Origin: Rugalucina vietnamica
Taxonomy: Eukaryota > Mollusca > Bivalvia > Lucinida > Lucinidae
DNA: 64,000 bases
Reading direction: 5' to 3'
Assembly: GCA_964017185.1 (NCBI GenBank)
Contig: OZ024872.1
Span: 42,414,188 to 42,478,187, forward strand
A program made the position numbers and the translations under genes. Of the stretch, positions 22,705 through 33,356 are shown in pieces. A model generated the notes under the pieces. The model was not told the origin of the DNA and did not search any database. It was given only the letters and a program-made list of their open reading frames with translations. Positions within the stretch are counted from its first letter, which is position 1; every line of letters begins with the position of its first letter.

Positions 22705-23210
22705 CCGGGATAACTAGTGGAGAGCTGCTCCTTTGTTGATGAAACATCACCGCTTTGATCGCTCCTATGCAGTCTGTTCCAATTGATATGTCGAACGCCT
22801 TCAGACATGCTTGAGGATGTCTTTGTAGCGTTTCTTCTGGCCACCTTGAGAGCGCTTTCCCTCCTGTAATTCTCCATAGAATACTTTCTTTGGAAGTCGC
22901 TCATCAGGCATTCTTAAACATGACTAGTCCATCTTAGCTGTGCTAGCTTTCAGACAGTATGCGTGATTTGCATCTCTGTTTTCTTCAGGCCCTCTGTTTC
23001 TGGAATATTGTCTTGCCATTTGTTTTTAATAGCTTTCTCACGCAGTTTAAGTGGACATTGTTAAGTCACTTTGAATGACGTTGTTATATTGTCTAGATCC
23101 CACATGCATGCAAAAGGGTTGGCATAACTACAACCTTGTAGACTTTCAGCTTTGTGTCAAGCTTGATCACATTTGGCTTTCACACGTCTGCACAGATTCA
23201 CTGGCTTTTT
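22705..23210 (-). pseudogene. LINE RT C-terminal region (3' part), minus strand
   Basis: Read on the minus strand the text includes a decayed MPDERLPKK, then [23 protein letters not shown] sequence (ctcaaggtggccagaagaaacgctacaaagac). This is the conserved C-terminal tail of a widespread invertebrate non-LTR reverse transcriptase. The 22698-22904 frame covers it out of phase. The upstream (5') part lies at 24704-24960, on the other side of the hairpin-ended repeat. Confidence 0.6.
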
Positions 23211-24703
23211 AGCTCACCTGAGCCGAAGGCTCACAGGTGAGCTTATAGTATACCCATGCTCCGGCGTCCGTCCGTCGTCCGTCGTTCGTCGTCCACAATT
23301 TCAAAGATCTTCTCCTCTGAAACCGCTTGGCCAATCAAAGCCAAACTTCATGTGGAGCATCCTTAGGAAGGGGGACGAAAGTTTATATAAATGGTCCAGG
23401 TCACATGACCAAGATGGCCGCCATGGCTATAAATAGCAAAAACCTTTAAAAATCTTCTTCTCCAGAACCAGTGGGCCGATTTCCACGAAACTTGGTATGT
23501 AGCATTGGGGACGCGGGCCCATCGTAGTTTATATAAATCATGACCCTAGGATGACCTTGACCTATTTTACGACAAGGTCAAGTTAGGTCGCCAATGCATT
23601 TGAATGGGAAAAATGGTAAAATGCTATTTAATGGGTAAAACTTACTGGGAATAGGCAAATGGACAGAAGATTAATGTTAATGGAAAATTTTAGCCCCTGG
23701 GGGGTTGTCTGCCGCTGTCCCAGGGCTATATACATGTATATTTCCATAATAATGAAACATCCTTTCCCCTGAAACCGCTTGGCCAATCAAAGCCAAACTT
23801 CATATTTAGCATCCTTGGGAAGGGGGAAAGAAAGTTTATATAAATGGTCAAGGTCACATGATTAAGATGGCCGCCATTGCTATAAATAGAAAAAACGTTT
23901 TAAAATCTTCTCCTTCAGAACCAGAAGGCCTATGATTTTGAAACTTGGCATGAAGCATCAGGCAATGGAGCTCTACAAAGTTTGAATAAATCATGACCCT
24001 GGGATGACCTTGACCTTTTTTACAGCAAGGTCAACTTAGGCCGCCCATGCATTTGAATGGGAAAAAATAGGAAAATGTCATTTAATGGCAAAAAAACTTG
24101 CTAGGAATGAGCAAATGGACAGACGATTTATGTTTATGAAAATATTTTGGGCCGAGAGGGTTGTCTGCCCCTGCCCCGGGGCTATATGACCATAATATTC
24201 AAACATCCTCTTCTCTGAAACCTCTTGGTCAATCAAAGCCAAACTTTATGTGGAGCATTCTTAGGAAGAGTGAATAAAAGGTCACATGACCAAGTTGGCC
24301 GCAATGGATATAAATAGCAAAAACCTTAGAAAATCTTCTTCTCCAGAACCAGAAGGCCTATGATTTTGAAACTTGGCATGAAGCTTCAGGCAATAAAGCT
24401 CTACAAAGTTTATATACATCATGACTCTGGGATGACCTTGACCTCTTTTACGGCAAGGTCAACTTAGGTTGCCCACGCATTGGAATGGGGAAAATTGTTA
24501 CAATGTCATTTGAAGGGCAAAACTTGCAGTAAATTGGCAAATGGACTGAATCTTTATGATTTAAAAAAGAAATTGACTCCAGAGGTTGCTCTGACCCTGC
24601 CCTGGGGTTATATACATTTATATTACCATTCTAGTCAAACAAGTTTATTGGTATATATCTCGGGTCTCAGGTGAGCGTTTACAGGACCATTGGTCCTCTG
24701 GTT
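23211..24703 (+). repeat. Hairpin-ended AGCTCACCTGAG repeat, subfamily A, copy 2
   Basis: Begins with the self-complementary AGCTCACCTGAGCC-GAA-GGCTCACAGGTGAGCT and a CCGTCCGTCGTCC-rich stretch. It ends GGTCTCAGGTGAGCGTTTACAGG...GTCCTCTGGTT. In between are about three units of about 440-460 bp. Each has TCTGAAACCGCTTGGCCAAT, CAAGATGGCCGCCATGGCTA, a GAAACTTGGYATGWAGCAT phrase, TGACCTTGACCT and CTGCCCCGGGGCTATATACA. It is inserted into the minus-strand LINE. Confidence 0.9.
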
Positions 24704-24965
24704 TCAATTCTGGCAGTAACCCCATCATCAACTTGCACTGCTCTGGAGAGAGTGCTTCCCAGGTCAGTGAATTCATGTTTGTCCATTCACAGTGATAGTT
24801 GGTTCAATGTACAAATTTCCAGGTGCTGGTTTGTGTATAGCCTCTGTCATTTTTCGTGTTGATAGTGAGATCAAAGTTATCACATGGCTGTGAAACCTGA
24901 TCCATGTCCATTTGAATGTTTGTCTCTGAGCTGGCATTCCTATCCATATTATCTCCATATAGGAG
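24704..24965 (-). pseudogene. LINE RT fragment (5' part), minus strand
   Basis: The minus strand reads NFDLTINTK, then HKPAPGNLYIEPTITVNGQT (24773-24830), then GSTLSRAVQVDDGVTARIE after a shift. These match the thumb region just after the FADD box of the same RT family as 22705-23210. The two pieces were continuous before the 1.5-kb repeat inserted. Confidence 0.65.
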
Positions 24966-25450
24966 CTAATCTAGCACACAAGTCTGCGCCTTAGTTTTGG
25001 CTTTCAATCAAAACGGTACCTTTTTGGATCCATGAGCATAAATTTAATCGAAAATTGGAATTAAATTCTAAATCACTCCTTTGATTTCTAGCATGTTATG
25101 TGTATATTTACATTCACACCACACACATAACAAATTTTTAGATTGTCATGGTTGATTATCAAATATATACTGACTGACAAAAGAAAAGCTACAGTTTTAC
25201 TTTAAACAATTCATTTAATCTATCTTATGTAATTCAAAACAAATTTGACTAAATTGACAAGTGAGAATCTTGCAATTAACAACATGAATTAGAAGTTGAT
25301 ATCACCTTCAGTTTTTGTACAATAGCGTCCGACGTCTAGCTACCCGTAAAACGCATTTCACTGAAAAGGCTTGAGTAGCCGAAACCGCTTGGTCCATCAC
25401 TTTTCTCATTAATATGCTCACTGCTCTTAAAGAATCTCAGTTTTATTTTT
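24966..25450. other. Intergenic with a short dispersed repeat
   Basis: TATACTGACTGACAAAAGAAAAGCTACAGTTTTA (25166-25198) matches 40271-40303 with few differences. The rest is unrecognised. Confidence 0.4.
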
Positions 25451-27410
25451 AGCTCACCTGAACCGAAGGCTCATTTATACCCATGCTCCGGCGTCCGTCC
25501 GTCGTCGTCTGTCGTCCACAATTTCAAAGATCTTCTCCTCTGAAACCGTTTGGCCAATCAAAACCAAACTTCATGTGGAGCATCCTCAGAAAGGGGGAAC
25601 GAAATTTTATATAAATGGTCCAGGTCACAAGACCAAGATGGCCGCCATGGCTATAAATAGCAAAAACCTTTAAAAATCTTCTTCTCCAGAACCAGTGGGC
25701 CGATTTCCACGAAACTTGGTATGTAGCATTGGGGACGCGGGTCCATCGTAGTTTATATAAATCATGACCTTAGGATGACCTTGACCTATTTTACGGCAAG
25801 ATCAAGTTAGGTCGCCAATGCATTGGAATGGGAAAAATGGTAAAATGCTATTTAATGGGTAAAACTTACTGGGAATAGGCAAATGGACAGAAGATTCATG
25901 TTAATGGAAAATTTTAGCCCCTGGGGGTTGTCTGCCTCTGCCCCGGGGCTATATACATATATATGACCATAATATTCAAACATCTTCTTCTCTGAAACCG
26001 CTAGGCCAATCAAAGCCAAACTTCATGTGGAACATCCTTGGGAAGGGGGAATGAAAGTTTATATAATTGGTCAAGGTCACATGACCAAGAGGTCCGCCAT
26101 GGCTATAAATAGCAAAAACGTTTAAAAATCTTCTCCTTCAGAACCAGAAGGCCTATGATTTTGAAACTTGGTGTGAAGCATCTGGGAATGGAACTCTACA
26201 AAGTTTATATAAATTATGACCCTGGGATGACCTTGACCTATTTTATGGCAAGGTCAACCTAGGTCTCCCATGTATTGGAATGGGAAAAAATAGGAAAATG
26301 TAATTAAATGGCAGAAAACTTGCTAGAAATGAGCAAATGGACAGAAGATTTATGTTTAAGAAAATATTTTGGACCCAGGGGGTGTCTGCCCCTGCCCCGG
26401 GGCTATATACATGTATATGACCATAATATTGAAACATCTTCTCCTCTGAAACCGCTAGGCCAATCAAAGCCAAACTTTGTGTGGAGCATCCTTAGGAAGG
26501 GGGATTGAAAGTTTATATAAATGGTAAAGGTCACATGAACAAGATGGCCGCCATGGCTATAAATAGCAAAAACGTTTAAAAATCTTCTCCTTCAGAACCA
26601 GAAGGCCTATGATTTTGAAACTTGGTATGAAGCATTTGGGAATGAAGCTCTACAAAGTTTATATAAATCATGACCCTGAGATGACCTTGACCTATTTTAC
26701 GGCATGGTCAACTTAGGTCGCCCATGCATTTGAATGAGAAAAAATAGGAAAATGTCATGTAATGGCAGAAAACTTGCTAGGAATGAGCAAATGGACAGAA
26801 GATTTATGCTTATGAAAATATTTAAGGCCCATAGGTTGTCTGCCCCTGCCCCGGAGCTATATACATGTAGATGACTATAATATTCAAACAGCTTTTTCTC
26901 AGAAACAGCTTAGCCAAACAAAGCCAAACTTTATGTGGAGCATCCTTAGGAATAGGAAATGAAAGTTTATATAAATGGTCAAGGTCACATGACCAAGATG
27001 GCCGCCATGGCTATAAATAGCAATTTTTTAAAAAAAATCTTCTTCTTCAGAACCAGAAAGCCTATGATTTTGAAACTTGGCATGACATTAAGGAACGGAG
27101 GTCTACAAAATTTATATAAATAATGACACTGGGATGACCTTGACCTATTTCACGGCAAGGTCAACTTAGATTGCCCATGCATTTGAATGGAGAAAATTGT
27201 TAAAATGTCATCTGAAGGACAAAACTTGCAGTTAATTGGCAAATGGACTGAATTTTTATGATTTGAAAAAGACATTGACTCCAGGAGTTATTCTGACCCT
27301 GCCCTAGGGTTATATACATGCATTGTACCATTCTAGTCTAACATGTTTATTGGTACATGTATTTTCTCAGGTCTCAGGTGAGCGTTTACAGGACCATTGG
27401 TCCTCTGGTT
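25451..27410 (+). repeat. Hairpin-ended AGCTCACCTGAG repeat, subfamily A, copy 3
   Basis: Same borders as copy 2 (AGCTCACCTGAACCGAAGGCT start; GTCTCAGGTGAGCGTTTACAGG...CCTCTGGTT end), with about four tandem units of about 450 bp. CTATAAATAG is exact at 25651, 26103, 26557 and 27011. TGACCTTGACCT recurs once per unit. Confidence 0.9.
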
Positions 27411-27419
27411 ATTAACAAT

Positions 27420-28400
27420 TATCCAAATATGGATAAATCAACATTTATCCGTCACCACCACACAATTCGGAATTGGGAATTCCTGGGCCGATTTCAACGA
27501 AACTTGCCTCGTTTAATCATATTCTCGGTCCCATAATAATATGTTAACATTATGAACATGATTGTGTTGACGATGACCTACTTTATGACAATTTCAAATT
27601 ATGTTACAGGCTTTTTTCTATGAGAAAATTAAAACAATGGATATTTTGTAAACTATTGCAGCCTATGATTGGTAGTTGGGGACAGGTAAATGAGCTAAAG
27701 GAGATATGTGAGTATGGAAGTTCAAGGTCATTTCTTGACTTTATGTATTATGAAATCGTATACATACATTTGACAGATGGTATATTTTCTTTTGACTTGT
27801 CCTCATGGGACATGAGAACTTTCCTAAATATTGGCCTTCCTGCAAGAAGTATAGCCAATGACATCGGTTCATTTTCCTGTGACTTGGTGATTTGGAATAA
27901 TGCACATTTTCTCTTGCCTTGGATATAATGTATTTCCTTTCATGTTGTATAAATGGTGAAAGGCACATTTTCTCTTGACCCGGCAAAACTGGGTATATGA
28001 GTTGCCCTTACGAGTAGAGTTTGCAAATAAAAGAAATCAAAATGCGGAATTCGGAATTCAGAATTCGGAATTGGGAATGCAGAATTCAGAATTCGGAATT
28101 CGAAATTGGGAATTTCTGGGCCGATTTTAACGAAACTTGCCACGTTTAATCATATTCTGGTTCCCATAATAATATGTTAACATTATGACCGTGTGTTGAC
28201 GCTGACCTACTTTATGACAATTTCAAATTATGTTACAGGCTTTTTTCATGTTGTATAAATGGTGAAAGGCACATTTTCTCTTGACCCGGCATAACTGGAT
28301 ATATGAGTAGAGTCGCAACTAAAAAAAAAAAAAGAATTCAAAATGCGGAATTCGGAATTCAGTATTCGGAATTCGGAATTATGAATTCATATAGAAATGA
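27420..28400. repeat. Duplicated unit with (GGAATTC)-type arrays
   Basis: The block around GGGCCGATTTCAACGAAACTTGCC...CAAATTATGTTACAGGCTTTTTTC (27488-27618) recurs at 28119-28245. TGTTGTATAAATGGTGAAAGGCACATTTTCTCTTGACCCGGC recurs at 27945 and 28250. Between and after are AT/GC arrays built from GGAATTCAGAATTC (28044-28110 and 28340-28388), full of EcoRI-type GAATTC palindromes. Confidence 0.75.
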
Positions 28401-29002
28401 AAAAATGAGCCATTTTGGCCATCGTAAAAAGCAGTGGGATTTGATTTCTTTCTCTTTTTGTTCACGAAAGTTGCAGGTAATAGAAATAATATCCTCCTAA
28501 AGTTTAAAACCTTGCCTCTGATAATGGTTTCTTGCAGAAAAAATGCGCGTAGGACGATAGGAAAGTTATTGTCGAAAATTAGATCTTAGTTTCTCCTAAT
28601 AGAACATGCAAACATTTTGAAAATCTGCCGGGTCAGCAAATTGAGGTTTAAGAGTCAAAATGAATTTTGAATAGAGATTTTGCATTGGCAAATGAGATAA
28701 TCCATGATAATGAAAACCTTTATTTCAGGATGAAGAGATTTTGAGCATTTATAATGAAATACCAAGAATTTTGAATTTTTGCGGGAAAATATTTACCTCC
28801 ATTTCTTAAGATTTTGTGCATGCTATTCAAAAATAGTTTTGACCAGAACATTTTTATTGTCAACCGTTTTTCAAAATTTTGGCTGTATATTTTGCGACAA
28901 ACTAAATGCTCAATTGTGCCAAGAAAATATTTAATCTAAATTTAAACATTACAAAATATCCGCGAAAAACATTATTAGACACTAGGAAACATGCTTTAGT
29001 AT

Positions 29003-29005
<3 letters not shown>
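28401..29005. other. AT-rich sequence, nothing recognised
   Basis: No coding or repeat signal seen. Confidence 0.35.

Positions 29006-29038
<33 letters not shown>
29006..29038. repeat. Poly(T) tract
   Basis: About 32 consecutive T. Confidence 0.95.
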
Positions 29039-29039
<1 letters not shown>

Positions 29040-29155
29040 TATCAGTATCATTATGAAAAAGGCGAAATACACCAATGAGCCTATTACAGATAACCTTTTT
29101 CATAGACTACTTCTTTATTCAAGTTCATATCACAATCTAATGTGACCAAACCCCA

Positions 29156-29401
29156 AATGAGCCGTCTCATGAGAAAACCAACAATGTGGTTTCCGAACAG
29201 GCCCGACACAAACCGGGCTATACAAGTACTGAAACTGAATATGGCTAGAGGCTGGAAATTTTGGATTTAGAAACTAGAGGAATTGTACTATCCGTGTAGC
29301 GAAAGCAAAGGCGTTGATCAGCTTCGCGGTTACCGCGAAGCTGATCTGCGTCTTTGTTTTCGCATTTGACGATTGTTGGTTTTCTCATGAGGCGGCTCAG
29401 A
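29156..29401 (+). mobile_element. TTTGAGCC MITE, copy 2, at the 3' end of gene A
   Basis: TIRs AATGAGCCGTCTCATGAGAAAACC and (inverted) CTGAGCCGCCTCATGAGAAAACC. The internal near-perfect palindrome runs from GCGAAAGCAAAGGCGTTGAT through CAGCTTCGCGGT-T-ACCGCGAAGCTG. Its right terminal repeat contains the TGA (29397-29399 on the minus strand) that ends the gene A frame. Confidence 0.9.
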
Positions 29402-31898
29402 TATTATCATCACTTCCCGCACTGGATACAACTTTAATAACCAAAGCACCGCTTGCACTGGTTATGCCGATATCAGCTTCTCCATCGCCTTCGCTGATCG
29501 CGCCTCTTTCCCCATTAACGCCGCCTCTGGGTTCACTAACCGCGCTCCTATCCCCATTAACAACGCCTCTGGGTTCACTAACCGCGCTCCTATCCCCATT
29601 AACAACGCCTCTGGGTTCACTAACCGCGCACCTATCCCCCTTAACAATGCCGCTGGCTTCACTGACCTCGACCCTATTGCCATTGAGAGTGCCTCTGGTT
29701 TCCCTGGTCATGTCATTCTCATTAAGATCTTCGCTGGACACGCATTCTTCATTAACATTTTCAATGACCATGTCCGTCTCATAAACGCGTTTACTGGCCA
29801 CCTCCTCCGCCGTGTTACCACCCACACTGTTAATGCCCGTTTCTTCATCATCACTACCCCAACAAGCCACGCCTCTTTCGCGACTTGTGTGCTTGGCACA
29901 ACTATATCCTTGTCTTCATAGGCTAAATTGACAACGCCCCTTTCTTTCTCGACATCACGTGCATGGACCGACTCTATATCTTTGTCATTTTCATCGCATG
30001 CTGAGCTATCCTCGCTCTTATCCTTTGCATTCCTACATGGTAACATTTCCGTCTTCACGACATCTTCGTACGGTGGAGGAGACGTGTCGCCACGGAAATG
30101 ACTGATACCGGATTCACTGGACGTTTCGCTCATATCTGCTCTATTCTGTAACGATTCGACAACTTGATCTTCTTTCAGCGCGGATGCAAGTGCTCTCAGT
30201 CTGAGGTGGTACTCCGCTTCCACGAGGTCAGCGGCACTCACTACGTTATCTTCACAGAAAATTCGGTGCCCGCAGTCGGTAAACTTGTGACAGCAGTCAT
30301 ATTTTCGACAACAATTTCGACACTTTTGGATGATGCTACACGCAATGGCAACTACAAATATTAAACCAAGCATGCTACCAATCACGATCCAGATGATTGC
30401 GTTTGTTTCTGGATCTCCTGAGACAGATACACTGAAAGGAAAATATTGTACGTGAAGAACTGTTTTAACTCAAGACTGCATACAATGTCGTAAATTATAG
30501 AAAAAATATTTATTTAATACAAGAAAAGTTATATTTTGAATCATGGTGACAATTATAAAAATCTATATTATCTTTTAATGATATAACGAAAATAGTTTTC
30601 ACGACTCCTGGACTAGTTATTACCTGCCCCCCCCCCCCCCCCCCCCCTCGACCGCCTTTAGCATTAACCTCCCCACAACCTGAAAGAAACAGTTAGCAAA
30701 TACATGCATACTGTATGATGCCCCAAAAGTTCATGGCTTTATTATTCTAATAAACAGATTGTTCTATAGGGTACATGGAATCGTTGTTTTAACTGTATAG
30801 AATGGGACTTCCGAGTAAGAAGTCTTATTTGAGCCGCATCGTGAGAAAATCGGATTTTTGCCTAGGCGAAAACAAAGGCGCAGATCAGCTTCGCGGTAAC
30901 CGCGAAGCTGATCAGCGCCTTTGTTTTCGCTACTCGGATAGTACAATTCCTCTTCTACTTAAATCCGAAATTTCAAGCTTCTAGCTCTTTTCTGAGCTTG
31001 TACAGGCCGGTTTGTGTCGGACCTGGTCGGAAACCCCGAAGACCGGTTTTCTCGCGTCGAGGCTCAATTTTTTTACAAATTATTGATAAGATGGCTAGGT
31101 CGGTACATGCACACGGAAAACATGTCCATGAAAAATAAACTCCCTTGAACCCCACTTTTATATTGAAAAACTGAGGTTCAGGGGTAACCTATTTTTCTTA
31201 ATTTTGTTCCAAAACATAGTTTGTGGGCACTCTTTAGAACCGCCTCGGGACGTGTACCCACAATCGACGTTTTGATCAAATTGTATATTAAAAATATCAA
31301 TTGTTTTCTACAGAAAAAGGTACAAGTAGGCAAAGATCAGGAAAAGGCGCAATCAGAAAAAGATTCCCACTCCAAAAACCAAGGTGGGAAAAAACAAACT
31401 AACAATCAGGTACTTATACCATGAAACATATCGTAAGCCGAATGAGCAGCTATTTTCCCAATAGATGGCCACTCAGTTACCTTAACTTATCTAAAATATG
31501 AAAACATACATAAGGCGCCAACAGCACAAAAAAAAATTAAATACCAAGACATAAAACAAAAAGAACCACCACAGAAGTATCGACTTGGAACGATCAGTAA
31601 CACAAAAAGTTACTGGCGGGCTTAAACCGGTTTTACAGGTACCTAACCTCACCCTCAGCTTCTGCAGTGGTTCATAACATTAAGTAAGTTATTCGGTCCT
31701 CGTAGTGAATCTCTAACTATTTAGTCAATGAATCATCAAGAACAAACAAATAAATCATGATAAACATCCTGATGAATCAAAAACTACACCAACAAAAAAT
31801 CTCTGTATATTGAATGGGCAAGTTTTCGTAACATTTGACTATACTGTTGACTTGGAAGAAAAACAATAACAACGATTATTCAACAGTAAGGTTACCAG

Positions 31899-31947
<49 letters not shown>

Positions 31948-32266
31948 ATCGATCGATCGATCGATCGATCGATCGATCAATCAATCAATCCACCAACCAA
32001 TCAATCAATCAATCAATAAAAATAAATAAGTAAAAATAAATAGATAAATAAATAAATTCGTAAATTAGATACATAAGAAAAAAGATGAAATAAAAATAAA
32101 TAATTAGGAATAAAATGAAGTTATAAATAAATAAGACAAACAAAAAATTATTTCTATTTTTTTAAATTAGATTATTTATTAAATCAGTATATAAATGAAC
32201 TTGGTACTTACCTATGAGCGACAGAAACAAACAGACAACTAAAACGTTAATATTCTGGACCTGCAT
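29397..32266 (-). CDS. Gene A: small single-pass membrane protein, three exons, frame-damaged
   Basis: Exon 1 (32212-32266, 55 nt) encodes MQVQNINVLVVCLFLSLI plus one base and ends CATAG|GTAAGT: a signal peptide. Exon 2 (30624-30679, 56 nt) lies between CTTTCAG|GTTGT and GCAG|GTAAT and encodes GCGEVNAKGGR plus poly-Gly from a 21-G run. Exon 3 starts at 30431 after TCCTTTCAG and reads SVSGDPETN, the membrane span IIWIVIGSMLGLIFVVAIAC, a Cys-rich segment (CRNCCRKYDCCHKFTDCGHR), SETSSESGIS, and SPPPYEDVV, a PPxY motif that could bind WW domains. Exon 2 is one base off the frame exon 3 needs (55 or 58 nt expected). A second break near 29870-29915 moves the reading into a frame with five 14-residue repeats (EPRGVVNGDRSAVS type), ending at a MITE-derived stop. 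Without that break the frame ends at 29708. Paralogue of gene B. Function unknown; a cell-surface adaptor is only a guess from architecture. Confidence 0.65.
29440..29695 (-). repeat. 42-bp coding minisatellite in gene A tail
   Basis: Four to five 42-bp units (GGGTTCACTAACCGCGCTCC...CAACGCCTCT on the plus strand) encode 14-residue repeats, variants of SEPRGVVNGDRSAV. Periods that are multiples of three and mostly conservative changes support translation of this frame. Confidence 0.85.
30627..30647. repeat. 21-base poly(C) inside gene A exon 2
   Basis: Reads as poly-Gly on the minus strand. Its length leaves gene A out of frame by one base; gene B has GGAGGAGGAGGAGGC at the same place. Confidence 0.9.
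30828..31070 (-). mobile_element. TTTGAGCC MITE, copy 3, in gene A intron 1
   Basis: A complete copy: TTTGAGCCGCATCGTGAGAAAA, a perfect palindrome around CAGCTTCGCGGTAACCGCGAAGCTG, and GTCTCGAGGCTCAA-type right end. The left side is preceded by TA. It lies between exons 1 and 2 of gene A and is oppositely oriented to the copies at 29.2 and 39.3 kb. Confidence 0.9.
31110..31305 (+). repeat. ACATAGATTGTGGGCAC palindromic repeat, copy 1 (5' part)
   Basis: Starts with 'catgtccatgaaaaataaactcccttgaaccccac' and holds CCTATTTTTCTTAATTTTGT...CAAAACATAGTTTGTGGGCAC. The family recurs at 32.6 and 45.6 kb. The 3' part is displaced to 31795-31860 by the Penelope-like insertion. Confidence 0.65.
31310..31790 (-). 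mobile_element. Penelope-like 3' end in gene A intron 1
   Basis: Starts at AAAAAGGTACAAGTAGGCAA (the family's terminal block) and runs through AACGATCAGTAACAC and CTCACCCTCAGCTTCTGCAG to GATGAATCAAAAAC. Same family as 1-1020. It splits the palindromic repeat of 31.1-31.9 kb. Confidence 0.85.
31900..32010. repeat. (AATC)n/(GATC)n compound microsatellite
   Basis: About ten AATC units, eight GATC units, then AATC again. The (GATC)n core is self-complementary. Confidence 0.95.
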
Positions 32267-32268
32267 AC

Positions 32269-32309
32269 TGATGTCTGATTATTCAATGGCTCGATCAAAC
32301 ATCTATATA
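32269..32309 (-). promoter_or_regulatory. Core promoter of gene A
   Basis: TATATAG (32303-32309) lies about 33 bases upstream of an Inr-like ATCAG (A at 32276) and about 40 bases before the ATG. The leader GAGCCATTGAATAATCAG parallels gene B GATCCATTGAAGATCAG, so the region is conserved between paralogues. Confidence 0.6.
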
Positions 32310-32612
32310 CTAGTAATACCAACAACCAAAATCGTGCGATTACTAAAATATGAGACTGGATTAATTCAAGTCAAATTTATTTATTTTCTTTAATAAAAAA
32401 AAGCCTGTATAATAGCATCGTGTATAAGAAATATAATGGTTACATAGAAAATGTGGAACAGTTGCAGGACAGTCTTCTGTTTTGTCGAAATGCATAGTTT
32501 TTTTTTAACTGTGGCTTAAAACATTCAATACTGTACATTTTTACACTAAATTAAAAATAAAAATAAAAGATCTATTTTAAAACGTTCAATTTTTTACCCT
32601 TTGTCTGTATAA
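32310..32612. other. Upstream of gene A, nothing recognised
   Basis: AT-rich. No motif beyond the core promoter next to it. Confidence 0.35.
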
Positions 32613-32614
32613 TA

Positions 32615-32885
32615 ACCATCAAGAAAACATGTCCGTGTAATGTATACCCCCTTGAATCCCACTTTATATAGCAAAACTGGGTTATGCGGGGGATATACCT
32701 ATTTTTCTTATTTTTGCTCCAAAACATAGATTGTGGGCACTCGTAAGAACCGCATCGTACTTACAATCTATGTTTTGAGCAAAAATAAGAAAAATATTAA
32801 ATTTTTCCACTTGAAAATTTTCAATTTTTAAAGCTCAAAAAATCTCTGTATACTGCATGGGCAAGTTTTTGTAATAAAATATCTA
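32615..32885 (+). repeat. ACATAGATTGTGGGCAC palindromic repeat, copy 2
   Basis: The complete unit: 'aacatgtccgtgtaatgtatacccccttgaatcccac', a hairpin TTTTTCTTATTTTTGCTCCAAAACATAGATTGT...ACAATCTATGTTTTGAGCAAAAATAAGAAAAA, then 'aatctctgtatactgcatgggcaagttttt'. No coding capacity. Confidence 0.75.
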
Positions 32886-33356
32886 TTATCGAGGACTTGC
32901 CTGAATGGGTGCATTGATGATTGTAGTATTATTTAAGTTTTAACCTATCAAAATCGTTCTTTTTGTTATTTTTTCTTCCTGTTTCTAATCTGAATATACC
33001 AGAAGACAATGGCACATTTTAGCTATAATTTAGCCAAACAGGTGACACACGTCATTGGTGCAACTATGTAGGATAGGATACCCGATGTCCTGCCAAAATT
33101 CAGCCCAGCCGCGGTTAGGTTGCTGATGTGATCTTCGCCCCAACGACAGGTCTTCTCATGGTGTCTTTATAAATAATGTTTTTGTGATGCAATTTGAGAC
33201 GGGTATTTGTCCCGTAAGTAGGACAATGCCAATCTGATTTATTGCCGATCTAATAGATGTATCGATAAGCTGAACTAAAACACGGTTAGTCTTACTTAAA
33301 ACCAACTGATTTTACAATTCGTACAACATATTATGTTTATTTATAAATTTATTATT
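32886..33356. other. Intergenic, nothing recognised
   Basis: No clear feature. Confidence 0.35.

Noticed and set aside
30764..31155. Three 60-aa frames with ENKGADQLRG
   Set aside because: Translations of the MITE palindrome; the same peptide arises from other MITE copies on either strand.
31835..32029. 64-aa frame with INQS repeats
   Set aside because: Read-through of the AATC/GATC microsatellite.
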